From assembly GCF_002029235.1 (NCBI RefSeq), contig NZ_MZGV01000010.1, positions 1-64,000 on the forward strand: a DNA stretch of 64,000 nt, in the 5' to 3' direction. Every line of letters begins with the position of its first letter. The stretch's first letter is position 1. Source of the DNA: Clostridium oryzae. GTDB lineage: Bacteria; Bacillota; Clostridia; Clostridiales; Clostridiaceae. This document shows positions 14,835-24,409 of this stretch, piece after piece. The translations under genes and the position numbers were made by a program. The notes below the pieces were generated by a model. It ran no database searches and was not told the DNA's origin. It saw nothing but the letters and a program-made list of their open reading frames with translations.

Positions 14835-14858
14835 TATATAAAACCAAATTATGAATTT

Positions 14859-15671
14859 TTAGCTTACTTTATTTTTAAGTCTAAGTTTATCAGCAACCAT
14901 AGCTATGAATTCACTGTTAGTAGGCTTGCCCTTATCATTATGTATTGTATATCCAAATAGTTTGTTTATAGTTTCTACCTGTCCTCTTCCCCACGCTACT
15001 TCTATTGCATGTCTAATTGCTCTTTCAACTCTGCTTGCAGTAGTATTATATTTTCTGGCAATTGATGGATATAATTCCTTTGTAACAGCTGATAATAAGT
15101 CCATATCGTTTACGACCATCGTAATAGCTTCTCTAAGATACATGTAACCCTTTATATGTGCTGGGACACCAATTTCATGTATTATATTTGTAATCTCTGC
15201 CTCAAGATTCATAGGTTCTGATTTTGAAGGTATATCACTAATACTTTCTCCAAAAGATTCGCTTCTTGAAGTGTTGTTGCTTGCAATAGTGTTATTAAAC
15301 ATTTCTCTTATTCTTGTTGTAAATATATCCATATCAAAGGGTTTTACTACATAGTAATCAGCTCCAAGTGCTATTGCCCTTTGTGTTATTTTATCCTGTC
15401 CAACTGCAGATAAAATAATAATTCTTGGTTTAGGATCTATATCCATTTTATTTATTTTTTCTAACACCCCAAGTCCATCAAGATGAGGCATTATTATATC
15501 TAATACCACTAAATCTGGTCTCTTCTCCTGTATAAGTTTTAAAGCTTCAACGCCATCCTTTGCTATTCCAGTTACTATAATATCCCTTTGATTTAATAAA
15601 TAGTCATTTAGAATATTACAAAATTCTTTGTTATCATCTGCGATAAGTACTGTTATTTTAGATTCTTCCAT
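14859..15671 (-). CDS. spo0A: Sporulation master regulator Spo0A
   Basis: The 270-residue response regulator switches cells into sporulation. The receiver domain (5-125) has the acidic pocket D12/D13, the phosphoacceptor D58 (VVLDIIMP), and the conserved K110 (VVKPFD). A variable linker (about 128-150) follows. The C-terminal effector domain keeps the invariant recognition helix region ([20 protein letters not shown] and [14 protein letters not shown]). The ATG has a GGAAGGGG site. A sigma-H-like promoter overlapping a 0A box lies 45-70 bases upstream, so autoregulation is expected. In clostridia the phosphate is thought to come directly from orphan histidine kinases. Confidence 0.98.
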   Translation of the reverse strand: MEESKITVLIADDNKEFCNILNDYLLNQRDIIVTGIAKDGVEALKLIQEKRPDLVVLDIIMPHLDGLGVLEKINKMDIDPKPRIIILSAVGQDKITQRAIALGADYYVVKPFDMDIFTTRIREMFNNTIASNNTSRSESFGESISDIPSKSEPMNLEAEITNIIHEIGVPAHIKGYMYLREAITMVVNDMDLLSAVTKELYPSIARKYNTTASRVERAIRHAIEVAWGRGQVETINKLFGYTIHNDKGKPTNSEFIAMVADKLRLKNKVS

Positions 15672-15714
15672 TTTTATTCCCCTTCCAATAATGTATTCAT
15701 TTACTAATAATTAC

Positions 15715-15743
15715 TAATTCGACAAAGAAGAAAAAACTCCTTC
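15715..15743 (-). promoter_or_regulatory. Sigma-H-like promoter of spo0A
   Basis: On the minus strand GAAGGAGTT, 11 bases, GTCGAATTA matches the sigma-H consensus (RNAGGAWWW, 11-12, RNNGAATWW) with one mismatch. The -10 overlaps a 0A box. Bacillus spo0A also uses a sigma-H promoter. Confidence 0.7.
15717..15726 (-). promoter_or_regulatory. 0A box (Spo0A binding site)
   Basis: TTTGTCGAAT contains the core TGTCGAA perfectly. It overlaps the -10 of the sigma-H-like promoter, so phosphorylated Spo0A probably controls its own gene here; repression is the simplest reading of that overlap. Confidence 0.7.
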
Positions 15744-15825
15744 TAAAATCAGAAAAATAATTGTTAAAATTATCCATAGTATTTCATTAGCTATTTTTTA
15801 CATACTTTTCTACTGTTAAAATAAC

Positions 15826-15941
15826 TATATAAGTTGTGAAAGTTCTAATATATTCTGGCTTCTAAAAGATCCTAGGGTCGAACCGATTGAGCAGTGATAT
15901 TTTAGAAGCCATAATGTAAGAACTTTATTGCAACTTATATA
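15826..15941. ncRNA. Candidate structured RNA between spoIVB and spo0A
   Basis: Three nested helices are seen: 15826-15836 with 15931-15941 (11 bp, TATATAAGTTG), 15839-15846 with 15919-15926 (8 bp, AAAGTTCT) and 15856-15867 with 15900-15911 (12 bp, TGGCTTCTAAAA). All pairs within these helices are perfect. The 32-base apical loop contains GGGTCGAACCGATTGAGC. There is no T tail after either strand, so it is not a normal terminator. It lies after the spoIVB terminator and before the spo0A promoter. It matches no riboswitch class I recognise. It could be a small RNA, a protein-binding site or a decayed palindromic element. Confidence 0.5.
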
Positions 15942-15982
15942 TAAAACTTTTTCTACTTATATTTTAAAACAAAATAGAGATG

Positions 15983-16039
15983 AAAAACAGTCACTTATAG
16001 TTACAATATGCAAATTTGTCAGCTACAATGACTGTTTTT
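15983..16039 (-). terminator. Terminator after spoIVB
   Basis: On the minus strand AAAAACAGTCA pairs with TGACTGTTTTT around a 35-base loop, starting 19 bases after the spoIVB stop. The distal arm ends in T5. Confidence 0.7.
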
Positions 16040-16057
16040 ATATTATTTTATTTAGAA

Positions 16058-17284
16058 TTATTGGTTTAGTATATTAGAATCCCTAATCATCCATTCAATG
16101 TATATTCCATAGCCTATATTAGGTTTATCTATTAATACATGTGTAACTGCTCCGACTAATTTATTGTTTTGTATGATTGGACTACCACTCATTCCTTGAA
16201 CTATTCCACCCGTTTTTTTCAAAAGTGCAGGATCTGTGATTTTTATTACCATACTTTTAGGTCCCGGATTGTTTTGCTTTAGGAGTTTTTCTATAATAAT
16301 ATCGTATTTTTTAGGGCCACTTTCATCTATAGTAGTTATTATACTTGCTTTTCCAGTCTTAATCTCATTTCTTAATGCTATTTTTATCGGTTTAATGTTT
16401 TTTGCTTTAAGTATCCTGTTATCAGCCTTTCCAAATATGCCGCATTCAGTATTCCTATATACAGTCCCTACCTTATTGTCTTCATTTATAAATATACCCT
16501 TCAACTCACCTGGTGAACCTTTTACTCCCTTTCTGATACTTATTATTGATGAATTTATTACCTGTCCCTCTGATATATTTATAATTTTCCCTGTATCCAC
16601 ATCTGTTACAGGATGTCCGAGTGCACCGAAAATACGAGTTTTCTCATCATAGAAAGTCAATGTGCCAACTCCAGCTGTAGAATCTCTTACCCACAATCCT
16701 ATTTTATATCTATCACTGTCTTCACTCTTTACAGGTTTTGCTTCCAAAATTATCCTTTCGTTTTTTCTTTCTATCTCCATTTGAACCTTTTGTCCCTGTG
16801 ACTCATCTATATGTTGTGAAAGCATCTCAGCATTTTTTATCTCTTTGTTATCTATTTTTATGATGTTATCTCCTACCATTATACCGCTTTTTGCTGCAGG
16901 ACTAATAACCTCTCCATTCTTACATTTTATTTGACTGAGAGCAACTACTTCAACACCTTTAGTTTCTAATTTTACACCTATATTATTGCCGCCAGGATAT
17001 AGTGACATATCAGGTATTCTATCTACTTCTACAGTTTTAATTTTAAAAAATCCAAAAAGCTTCGCATCTACCTTTTCTTTTGCATAATTTTTTGATCCTA
17101 TATTACTTACAGCAGCAGCAGCATTTTCTTTATAATATTCAACAAAAAGTTTATTTTTTAATGTTTCCCCACTTCTTATAAATATCGTATTGGGTATTTT
17201 TTCTATGCATATACAAGAAATTGAAGCAAATAATATTATAGGAGTTAAAATACTCAATAATTTTTTATAATATTTATCACCCAT
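16058..17284 (-). CDS. spoIVB: SpoIVB signalling serine peptidase
   Basis: The 408-residue protein has an N-terminal membrane anchor (about 10-28), a PDZ domain (about 100-180, with the VVALSQ and GIMVGDNI blocks) and an S55 peptidase domain. The catalytic His lies in GALGHPVTDVDTG and the Ser in GMSGSPI. In Bacillus it is secreted from the forespore and cleaves SpoIVFA to trigger sigma-K processing in the mother cell. Here it lies upstream of spo0A with a terminator between them. The ATG follows a strong GAGGAGG site. Upstream, GAATA and GATATAATA spaced 17 bases are a weak forespore-type promoter. Confidence 0.95.
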   Translation of the reverse strand: MGDKYYKKLLSILTPIILFASISCICIEKIPNTIFIRSGETLKNKLFVEYYKENAAAAVSNIGSKNYAKEKVDAKLFGFFKIKTVEVDRIPDMSLYPGGNNIGVKLETKGVEVVALSQIKCKNGEVISPAAKSGIMVGDNIIKIDNKEIKNAEMLSQHIDESQGQKVQMEIERKNERIILEAKPVKSEDSDRYKIGLWVRDSTAGVGTLTFYDEKTRIFGALGHPVTDVDTGKIINISEGQVINSSIISIRKGVKGSPGELKGIFINEDNKVGTVYRNTECGIFGKADNRILKAKNIKPIKIALRNEIKTGKASIITTIDESGPKKYDIIIEKLLKQNNPGPKSMVIKITDPALLKKTGGIVQGMSGSPIIQNNKLVGAVTHVLIDKPNIGYGIYIEWMIRDSNILNQ

Positions 17285-17533
17285 TATTTTACCTCCTCAG
17301 CTTGAATTTAAGTCCTTAGCAATTTCTCAAATTTAAGTTTCCCCATTAGCCATACGCTTATGCTATTATATCTCTACATCATAAGGCAATTATTCGGAAG
17401 TAAAGATTTTTTATGTGCTTTATAAAAAAATGAGCCTTCTATAACTTAATTTTCTATAAAGCAAAAGCACAGGCTTTAGTTCAAAAACCCATGCTTATTT
17501 TTCCAATGTTTCCATAATATTATTCATCTTTTT

Positions 17534-19231
17534 CTATATCTTTATTGATTTTTTTGTTTTTTCCGCCATTGTAATAATTTGCTTAGCATTATCCTGAGTT
17601 ATTTTGGTAACTTCGATTCCACCTATCATCTTGCTGATTTCAAATATTTTTTCGTTTTTATTAAGCTTCTTTATTCTTGTATATGTTCTTTCACCAATAA
17701 CTTCTTTATAAACATTATAATGCATATCTGACATACTTGCAATCTGTGGAAGATGTGTTACACAAAATACTTGGTGACTGCAAGATATAAGATACATTTT
17801 TTCGGCTACTCTCTGCGCTATAGCACCGCTTATACCTGTATCAATTTCATCAAATATAACTGTAGGTATCTGATCTTTATCAATAAACACATTTTTCATA
17901 GATAGCATTATTCTAGAAAGTTCTCCTCCTGAAGCAATTCTATCTAGCGGCTTAAGTGTATCTCCTGCATTAGCAGCTAACATAAATTGTACTTTATCAA
18001 ATCCTCTTGCGTTGAGTTCATCAAGCTTCTGGAATTCCACCTTAAAATTACATCTTTGCATACCTATATATGCCAATTCTTTTTTAATATTTTCTTCCAG
18101 TTTTTTTGCACTCTGTTCTCTTAGCTCGTGGAGAAATTTAGCCTGAACATAGCATTTTTGCTCCGCACTGTTTCTTTCAGAATATAGTTTTTCAAGAATT
18201 TCATTTCTGTTCTTTATTTCATTGTAATCATTATTAAGTTTTTCTAAATAAGTAAATATCTCATCTATTGTACTACCATATTTTTTCTTTAATCTAGCTA
18301 TCTCATATATTCTGGCATTTATAGCTTCCATTTCATTTTGGTCATAATAATACTTATCCTTGATATCTCTTATTTTAGATATGTTATCCTCTATGTTGTA
18401 ATAGCTTTCCTCCAAACTGTCAGCTATATCCTTTGCTACATTTAGTTTGCTGTCTATAGTCCTTAAATTCCTTATTACTGTATCTAGACTTTCGGAAATA
18501 GAAGGACAACTATCCGTACCATTATATAATATTTCATAACTGCTATTTAGCATATTATTTATCTTTTCAGAACTATTTAAAATTTCATATTGCTGCTCAA
18601 GTTCAGTATCTTCATTTAAATGGAGCTTGGCATTTTCTATCTCACTTATCTGAAACGACAGATAATTAATAAGCTTTTCATTATCAGTATCTGTTCCTTC
18701 AAGTTTTTTTATTCTGTCAATAATTTCATTCAGCTCACCATATAGATTCTTATATTTAACTAGACTATTTTCGAATTCTTCCCCGCAATAAGCATCCAAA
18801 TAATCAATATGGGTACTGCTATCCAGCAAATGTACATTCTCATGCTGACCATGAATATCTAAAAGAGTAGAAGTAACTGCTCTCAAACTAGAAAGTATAA
18901 CAGATTTACCATTTATTTTACTTATACTTCTCCCACTGCTAAAACCTTCCCTTGATATTATTATAATATCATCAGACTCTATGTCCTGCTTGTGTAATAC
19001 TTTTCTTGTGTTATCATTGTCCACAGTAAATACAGCTTCTACATAAGTACTCTTTTCTCCAGATCTTATAAAGTCCGTTGAAAACTTACTTCCTAATACA
19101 TAATTAATAGAGTCAATTAATATGGATTTACCAGCTCCAGTTTCACCAGTAAGCACGTTGAATCCTTTTTCAAAATTAAGACTCAGTTCTTCAATCAGTG
19201 CAAAATTCTTTATATTTATCTGCAAAAGCAT
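17534..19231 (-). CDS. recN: DNA repair protein RecN
   Basis: The 565-residue SMC-like ATPase acts early in double-strand break repair. Walker A is TGETGAGKS (28-36), the ABC signature is ASGGELSR and Walker B is VIFDEIDTG near residue 475. Long coiled coils separate the two halves (about 150-370). It is the last gene of the argR-recN run, 21 bases after argR. The 250-base gap before spoIVB holds no gene. Confidence 0.97.
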   Translation of the reverse strand: MLLQINIKNFALIEELSLNFEKGFNVLTGETGAGKSILIDSINYVLGSKFSTDFIRSGEKSTYVEAVFTVDNDNTRKVLHKQDIESDDIIIISREGFSSGRSISKINGKSVILSSLRAVTSTLLDIHGQHENVHLLDSSTHIDYLDAYCGEEFENSLVKYKNLYGELNEIIDRIKKLEGTDTDNEKLINYLSFQISEIENAKLHLNEDTELEQQYEILNSSEKINNMLNSSYEILYNGTDSCPSISESLDTVIRNLRTIDSKLNVAKDIADSLEESYYNIEDNISKIRDIKDKYYYDQNEMEAINARIYEIARLKKKYGSTIDEIFTYLEKLNNDYNEIKNRNEILEKLYSERNSAEQKCYVQAKFLHELREQSAKKLEENIKKELAYIGMQRCNFKVEFQKLDELNARGFDKVQFMLAANAGDTLKPLDRIASGGELSRIMLSMKNVFIDKDQIPTVIFDEIDTGISGAIAQRVAEKMYLISCSHQVFCVTHLPQIASMSDMHYNVYKEVIGERTYTRIKKLNKNEKIFEISKMIGGIEVTKITQDNAKQIITMAEKTKKSIKI

Positions 19232-19252
19232 TAAAAAACCCCCTGAATCAGC

Positions 19253-19705
19253 TTAACTGTTCAACATTTTTTTTATTTTTTTAACTATTTCCTGAGCTGC
19301 GTCTTCCGTCCTTCCCAATAAAAATATAGTGTTATCTCCCGCCATAGTGCCTGCTACCTCTTCAAAATTTAACGAATCTATAGCTTCTGCAGCAGCATTG
19401 GCAGAGCCGCTTATCGTTTTAAGTACCACCATATTTCCAACATTTTCCACAGAAATAACAGTTTGAGAAAAAATATTTACCAATTTATTTGAAAGAAAAT
19501 TTTGTTCTGGAGTTATAGCTACATATTTATATTTTCCAGAAGATGCTAAGACTTTAATAAGCTTCAATTCTTTTATATCTCTTGATACAGTAGCCTGTGT
19601 AACGTCCATACCACATCTTTTTAATTCTTCTGCTAACTCTTCTTGCGTTTCAATCTCTTTTGAATTAATAATTTCAATAATTTTAGCATGTCTTAGTACT
19701 TTCAC
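19253..19705 (-). CDS. argR: Arginine repressor ArgR
   Basis: The 150-residue regulator has a winged-helix N-terminal domain ([20 protein letters not shown] then [12 protein letters not shown]) and a C-terminal hexamerisation and arginine-binding domain with [12 protein letters not shown], where most homologues read GDDT. It represses arginine synthesis and activates catabolism when arginine is high. The GTG start overlaps the nadK stop by 4 bases (GTGA), and AAGGTGA precedes it. Confidence 0.95.
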   Translation of the reverse strand: MKVLRHAKIIEIINSKEIETQEELAEELKRCGMDVTQATVSRDIKELKLIKVLASSGKYKYVAITPEQNFLSNKLVNIFSQTVISVENVGNMVVLKTISGSANAAAEAIDSLNFEEVAGTMAGDNTIFLLGRTEDAAQEIVKKIKKMLNS

Positions 19706-20556
19706 AAATTATCACCTTCACATTCTATTTTCCTACATATTATTTTATCTCTTAATACTTTAAAGTAATTATAATTATTTAATCTGATAAGCTTACATTT
19801 ATTTTTAAATAGTTGTATCTCAATAAAAGAATCCTTATTTAATTTACATGATTCTTGACCATCTATGGTCAAAAATATATCTTCTTTATAATCACTAAGT
19901 TTTATCGTAACCTTGCTCTGTGAATCTAAAAGCATAGTCCTCATATCAGGAGAATGTGGACAGATCGGCGTCACTTCGATAAGACTTAATGTTGGATATA
20001 TTATCGGTCCTCCAGCAGACAATGCATAGGCTGTTGAACCTGTAGGAGTAGATATAATAACACCATCTGCATTCAGTGTAGTGTACAGATTGTCATTTAC
20101 TCTTATCTCATATTTAGACATTCTTGAAAGTGCACCTTTTGAAATAACAATATCATTTAAGGATACATATTCTTTTATTTCATTTTGATTATCAACTTTA
20201 CAGCTGAGCATAATTCTTTCTTCGATTGAATAGTCTTTCTCTTTAATTCTATTAAATGCATAATCTATATCGTCTTTCTCAACACTGGCCAAGAAGCCTA
20301 AATTACCATAATTTATTGGGAAAATTGGTATCTCGTATTTACTGAGCTTCCTTGCTATACCAATTATTGTTCCGTCTCCTCCAACAGATATAAGCAGATC
20401 CAATTTACTTATATGAAAATTATCAGTACTGATTTCACCTTCAAATATATGAATGTTACAGTCAGTTATGATGGCAGAAATGCGTTCACATAAAGCAAAT
20501 AGTATTTTCCCCTCAGGATCCTTATACTTATTTATGCTAATACCTATCTCTAACAT
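19702..20556 (-). CDS. nadK: NAD kinase
   Basis: The 284-residue enzyme phosphorylates NAD to NADP. The GGDGT motif (59-63), [12 protein letters not shown], and the [17 protein letters not shown] block, which binds the substrate, are all present. It overlaps argR by 4 bases and follows tlyA by 24 bases in the tlyA-nadK-argR-recN order typical of Firmicutes. ATG at 20556 follows AAAGGCAGGA. Confidence 0.97.
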   Translation of the reverse strand: MLEIGISINKYKDPEGKILFALCERISAIITDCNIHIFEGEISTDNFHISKLDLLISVGGDGTIIGIARKLSKYEIPIFPINYGNLGFLASVEKDDIDYAFNRIKEKDYSIEERIMLSCKVDNQNEIKEYVSLNDIVISKGALSRMSKYEIRVNDNLYTTLNADGVIISTPTGSTAYALSAGGPIIYPTLSLIEVTPICPHSPDMRTMLLDSQSKVTIKLSDYKEDIFLTIDGQESCKLNKDSFIEIQLFKNKCKLIRLNNYNYFKVLRDKIICRKIECEGDNL

Positions 20557-20580
20557 CCCAGTCCTGCCTTTCCTAAGCTT

Positions 20581-21390
20581 CTATAATTCAGCATGTGATT
20601 TTTCAACAATTAATTCTATCATATCTGCATTAAAATTGCTCTCTTTATTACTATCTTTAGACAAATATATTAAATATTCAATATTTCCTTCTGGACCTTT
20701 AATTGGTGAATATTCGATATCTATTACATTTAATCCTTCTTTTATACAAAAATTAACTACATTTTCTATAACTTCTATATGGGTGCTTTTTTCTTTTACA
20801 ACACCTTTTTTCCCTACTTTTTCCCTTCCAGCTTCAAACTGAGGCTTAATAAGGGCCAATATTTCTCCCTCTTCTGTAAGCAGTGTGGCTACAACAGGTA
20901 TAACCTTAGTAAGCGAGATAAAAGATACATCGATAGAGGCCATATCACAGAGTCTACCTATATCTTGCTGCGTAACGTATCTGATATTTGTTCTTTCCAT
21001 ACAAACTACTCTTGGATCAGTCCTTAATTTCCAAGCGAATTGTCCATAGCCAACATCTACAGAATATACTTTTGAAGCTCCATTTTGAAGCATGCAATCT
21101 GTAAACCCGCCTGTAGATGCTCCTATGTCCATACACACCTTATCTTCTAGGGCTATATTAAAACTTTTAATAGCTTTCTCAAGTTTAAATCCGCCTCTGC
21201 TTACGTAAGGCATTTTCTGTCCCCTAAACTCTATGTCTGCATCTTCCTTAACCATCTCTCCACATTTTGTAGCCCTAGCACCATTTACAAATATATCTCC
21301 TGCCATAATACTGGCTTTAGCTTTCTCTCTTGTTTCAAAAAATCCTTTTTTTACAGTTAATACATCTAATCTTTCTTTAATTATCCCCAT
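20581..21390 (-). CDS. tlyA: TlyA-family rRNA (cytidine-2'-O)-methyltransferase
   Basis: The protein has 269 residues from ATG 21390, which lies 6 bases after AAGGAG; a TTG two codons earlier is too close. An S4 RNA-binding domain (about 3-62, KERLDVLTVKKGFFETREKA) precedes an FtsJ-type SAM methyltransferase domain (CMDIGASTGGFTDCMLQNGA at about 90, DVSFISLTKV at about 155). TlyA methylates 2'-O of cytidines in 16S and 23S rRNA, which sensitises some bacteria to capreomycin. It follows dxs directly. Confidence 0.93.
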   Translation of the reverse strand: MGIIKERLDVLTVKKGFFETREKAKASIMAGDIFVNGARATKCGEMVKEDADIEFRGQKMPYVSRGGFKLEKAIKSFNIALEDKVCMDIGASTGGFTDCMLQNGASKVYSVDVGYGQFAWKLRTDPRVVCMERTNIRYVTQQDIGRLCDMASIDVSFISLTKVIPVVATLLTEEGEILALIKPQFEAGREKVGKKGVVKEKSTHIEVIENVVNFCIKEGLNVIDIEYSPIKGPEGNIEYLIYLSKDSNKESNFNADMIELIVEKSHAEL

Positions 21391-21402
21391 ATGCAACTCC
21401 TT

Positions 21403-23265
21403 TTAATCTAAAAGTCCTACAATTTGAGATACTATACTTTCAGCATCTAATCCGTAAAGTTTATATAATATGCTGCATTCACCCTGTTGTATAAACTCAT
21501 CCTTAAAACCATTATTAATAACTTTACCATTATAATCTATATTATTAAGATAATTCAATACATAACTGCCAAACCCGCCTAAAGCTGAATTATCTTCTAG
21601 TGTAATTATCATTTTTTTACTTTTAGCTAAATTGTTAAGCATTTCAGTATCCATAGGCTTAACACTATATGCGCTTATAACAGAGATTTCAACACCTAAT
21701 TTCAGAAGTTTTTCCCTAGCAGCTATGGCACTAGCCACCATCTTTCCTACAGCAACTATAGCAATATCTCCAGAGCCGTATATCTCTTCCCATTTACCTG
21801 CTACAACTTCTGAGATTGAATTCATTTTAATGTCTTCACTACCTTTAGGATATCTTATAGCCACAGGACATTTTCCGTAATTCACTGCCCAATCCAGCAT
21901 TTTTCTGAGTTCGTCAGTACACTTCGGAGCAAGTATAACCATGTTAGGCATTGGATATAAATAGGATATATCAAAAACTCCCTGATGTGTTTCTCCATCT
22001 TCACCTACAATTCCAGCCCTATCAATAGCAAATATTACCGGAAGATTTTGAGTACACACATCGTGTAATATCTGGTCATATGCTCGCTGCAAAAACGTTG
22101 AATATACAGCAAAAACAGGTGTTAATCCGCTCATCGCCATACCTGCTGCCAAAGTGACAGCATGCTGCTCAGCAATTCCTACATCAAAAAATCTGCGTCT
22201 AAACTTAGCAGAAAATTCAGTAAGTCCAGTTCCATCTCTCATTGCCGCCGTTATGGCAACTAAATTTTTATGTTTCTCAGCTAATTTCATCATTTCATCA
22301 CCAAAAGCCTGCGAATATGTTTCAGCTTCTGATTTTTTTATAACTTCACCTGTATATATTTCGAAAGGCGATACTCCATGAAACTTATTAGGGTTCTTCT
22401 CAGCGTAGCTGTATCCCTTTCCTTTCTTAGTAATAGCATGTATAATAACTGGGCCTTTCATTTTTTTTGCCATATCCATAACCTTACTTAATTCTTTTAC
22501 ATTATGTCCGTCAATAGGCCCAAAATATTTTAATCCTATTTCTTCAAAAACCATTCCTGGAACAAAAAACTGCTTAATGCTGTCCTTGATTTTATCGAGG
22601 CCATTAGCAACGCCTCTTCCAATATTGCTCTTTTCAAGAGTAGCTTTAAAATCGCTCTTTATCTTGTTATAGCTAGGATCTATACGCATTTTGCTCAAAT
22701 ACGTAGACATGCCTCCTACATTTTTTCCTATAGACATTTGATTATCATTTAATATAATAATAACCTTAGTTTTAGAAAAACCGGCATCATTTAACGCTTC
22801 CCATGCCATTCCACCTGTCATTGCGCCATCACCTATTACTGCTACAACATGGCTTTTTTCTCCCCGTAAATCTCTTGCTCTAGCCATCCCAAGTGCCGCA
22901 GAAATAGACGTACTGCTGTGTCCAGTTTTAAAAAAATCATAAGCACTTTCCTCAGGTTTGGGAAAGCCGCTTATGCCATTATATTTTCTAAGATTATCAA
23001 ATTCATCTTTTCTTCCCGTCAATATCTTGTGCACGTAGGCTTGATGTCCAACGTCCCATATCAACTTATCTTTCTTGAAATCAAATACATTATATAAACT
23101 TATTGTAAGTTCAACCACTCCAAGATTTGATGCTAAATGTCCACCAGTTTTTGATACTTTCTCAAGCAAAAACATCCTAATTTCCTTTGAAAGTTCCCCG
23201 AGTTCACTTAAAGACATCTTTTTCACATCCTCAGGTGCCTCTAAGCTATTAAGTAAATCATACAT
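21403..23265 (-). CDS. dxs: 1-deoxy-D-xylulose-5-phosphate synthase
   Basis: The first enzyme of the MEP isoprenoid pathway, which condenses pyruvate and glyceraldehyde-3-phosphate using thiamine diphosphate. From ATG 23265 it has 620 residues, the family norm; AAAGGAAG lies 8 bases upstream. Possible earlier starts (TTG 23319 or inner ATGs) add 18 residues that the family lacks. Motifs are [14 protein letters not shown], the TPP signature [18 protein letters not shown] followed by NDN, and the catalytic Glu in [13 protein letters not shown]. It sits between ispA and tlyA. Confidence 0.97.
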   Translation of the reverse strand: MYDLLNSLEAPEDVKKMSLSELGELSKEIRMFLLEKVSKTGGHLASNLGVVELTISLYNVFDFKKDKLIWDVGHQAYVHKILTGRKDEFDNLRKYNGISGFPKPEESAYDFFKTGHSSTSISAALGMARARDLRGEKSHVVAVIGDGAMTGGMAWEALNDAGFSKTKVIIILNDNQMSIGKNVGGMSTYLSKMRIDPSYNKIKSDFKATLEKSNIGRGVANGLDKIKDSIKQFFVPGMVFEEIGLKYFGPIDGHNVKELSKVMDMAKKMKGPVIIHAITKKGKGYSYAEKNPNKFHGVSPFEIYTGEVIKKSEAETYSQAFGDEMMKLAEKHKNLVAITAAMRDGTGLTEFSAKFRRRFFDVGIAEQHAVTLAAGMAMSGLTPVFAVYSTFLQRAYDQILHDVCTQNLPVIFAIDRAGIVGEDGETHQGVFDISYLYPMPNMVILAPKCTDELRKMLDWAVNYGKCPVAIRYPKGSEDIKMNSISEVVAGKWEEIYGSGDIAIVAVGKMVASAIAAREKLLKLGVEISVISAYSVKPMDTEMLNNLAKSKKMIITLEDNSALGGFGSYVLNYLNNIDYNGKVINNGFKDEFIQQGECSILYKLYGLDAESIVSQIVGLLD

Positions 23266-23315
23266 TTTTTTATCTTCCTTTACTACGGAATGAGAGTAAA
23301 TCATCGATTCCATAA

Positions 23316-24185
23316 TCAATATTTTCTATAAAGCAAGAAATCAGTAAGGTCCATTAAGAACTCTGTATTTCCATCTAAAACTGTTAATATATCCTTACAC
23401 TGCTTAGTTAAATCCTCCAAAAGTTTCTGACACTCTTCTAAGCTTAACATAGACACATATGTAGTCTTATTTTTCCCAGCATCCTTTTTCACGTTCTTTC
23501 CTAATTCTTCAGCATTTCCTATTTCATCCAATATATCATCTTTTATCTGGAAAGCAAGTCCTAACTTGTCAGCATACTCTGATAACATATTTATATGTTC
23601 TTCTGAAGCATCCGCAAGAAGTCCTCCGCAAACAACGGCTGCCTTAATAAGTGCTCCTGTCTTTTTGCTGTGCATATATCTTAATTGATCATAATCGATA
23701 CTCTTTCCTTCACTTATTATATCGACTACTTGACCTCCAAGCATTCCATCAGCACCGCTGCATTTAGCTATCAGCTGAGAAGCCTTTAGCGCTTTTTCCC
23801 CATTCGCTAATGAATACGAGAAAAGTACATTCATAGCTTCATTCAAAAGTCCATCTCCTGCTAACACCGCCAGCGGATAACTGAATTTTTTGTGGCAAGT
23901 CGGTTTTCCTCTCCTTAAATCATCGTCATCCATACATGGCAGATCATCATGAATCAGCGAATAAGTATGTATCATTTCAAGAGCACAGGCCGGCTCCATT
24001 ATACATTCATAATTGTCGCAATAAATACTATAAGCAGCAAACATAAGTGCTGGTCTTATCCTCTTTCCTCCTGCATTCAAACTATAGCTCATAGCTTCAT
24101 ATACTATTTTGTCATAGCTCCCTTTACCAACAAAATACTGTTTAAGCCATTCATCAACCTTATCTTTATACTCATCCAAAATCAT
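23316..24185 (-). CDS. ispA: Polyprenyl (farnesyl) diphosphate synthase
   Basis: The 289-residue prenyltransferase has the first Asp-rich motif [15 protein letters not shown] (the bacterial two-residue insertion form), GKPT, and the second motif FQIKDDILD. It makes farnesyl (or geranylgeranyl) diphosphate for undecaprenyl phosphate and quinones. The start overlaps xseB by 4 bases (ATGA). Confidence 0.95.
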   Translation of the reverse strand: MILDEYKDKVDEWLKQYFVGKGSYDKIVYEAMSYSLNAGGKRIRPALMFAAYSIYCDNYECIMEPACALEMIHTYSLIHDDLPCMDDDDLRRGKPTCHKKFSYPLAVLAGDGLLNEAMNVLFSYSLANGEKALKASQLIAKCSGADGMLGGQVVDIISEGKSIDYDQLRYMHSKKTGALIKAAVVCGGLLADASEEHINMLSEYADKLGLAFQIKDDILDEIGNAEELGKNVKKDAGKNKTTYVSMLSLEECQKLLEDLTKQCKDILTVLDGNTEFLMDLTDFLLYRKY

Positions 24186-24406
24186 ATTTTTCCCTCTTCT
24201 TCAAAATCAACTTCTGTGTTTTCTTTAAGCACTTTTATTTTTCCTTCAGCATTGTTTAAAATTTTGTATAGTTTTCCGCAGCTTTTTATGCCTTCCTCAT
24301 AATATGCTATAGCTTCTTCTAAAGATGGATTTTCATTTTCCATCTTATTAACTATAGTCTCCAGATTTGCCATTATATCTTCAAAGTTTTCCTTTTTCTT
24401 TGCCAT
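24182..24406 (-). CDS. xseB: Exodeoxyribonuclease VII small subunit
   Basis: The 74-residue helical protein has the family blocks FEDIMANLETIVNKMENENP and LEEAIAYYEEGIKSCGKLY. With XseA it forms exonuclease VII, which degrades single-stranded DNA. It starts 3 bases after xseA ends and overlaps ispA by 4 bases. Confidence 0.95.
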   Translation of the reverse strand: MAKKKENFEDIMANLETIVNKMENENPSLEEAIAYYEEGIKSCGKLYKILNNAEGKIKVLKENTEVDFEEEGKI

Positions 24407-24409
24407 AAT

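Noticed and set aside
14672-14854. 60-codon plus-strand ORF after spoIIM
   Set aside because: It covers the GC-rich hairpin downstream of spo0A, has no ribosome binding site and no family features.
15868-15899. Second 0A box (GGTCGAA) or tRNA-like T-arm (GGTTCGACC on the minus strand) in the loop
   Set aside because: The 0A core has a mismatch at a conserved base, and no other tRNA arm is present.
15826-15941. 6S RNA, T-box or c-di-GMP riboswitch at the spo0A upstream structure
   Set aside because: It is shorter than 6S RNA, lacks the T-box GGTGG/ACCGCG motif, and shows none of the conserved c-di-GMP aptamer segments.
16236-16652. 138-codon plus-strand ORF opposite spoIVB
   Set aside because: It is antisense to a well supported gene, and its hydrophobic composition mirrors the codon pattern of spoIVB.
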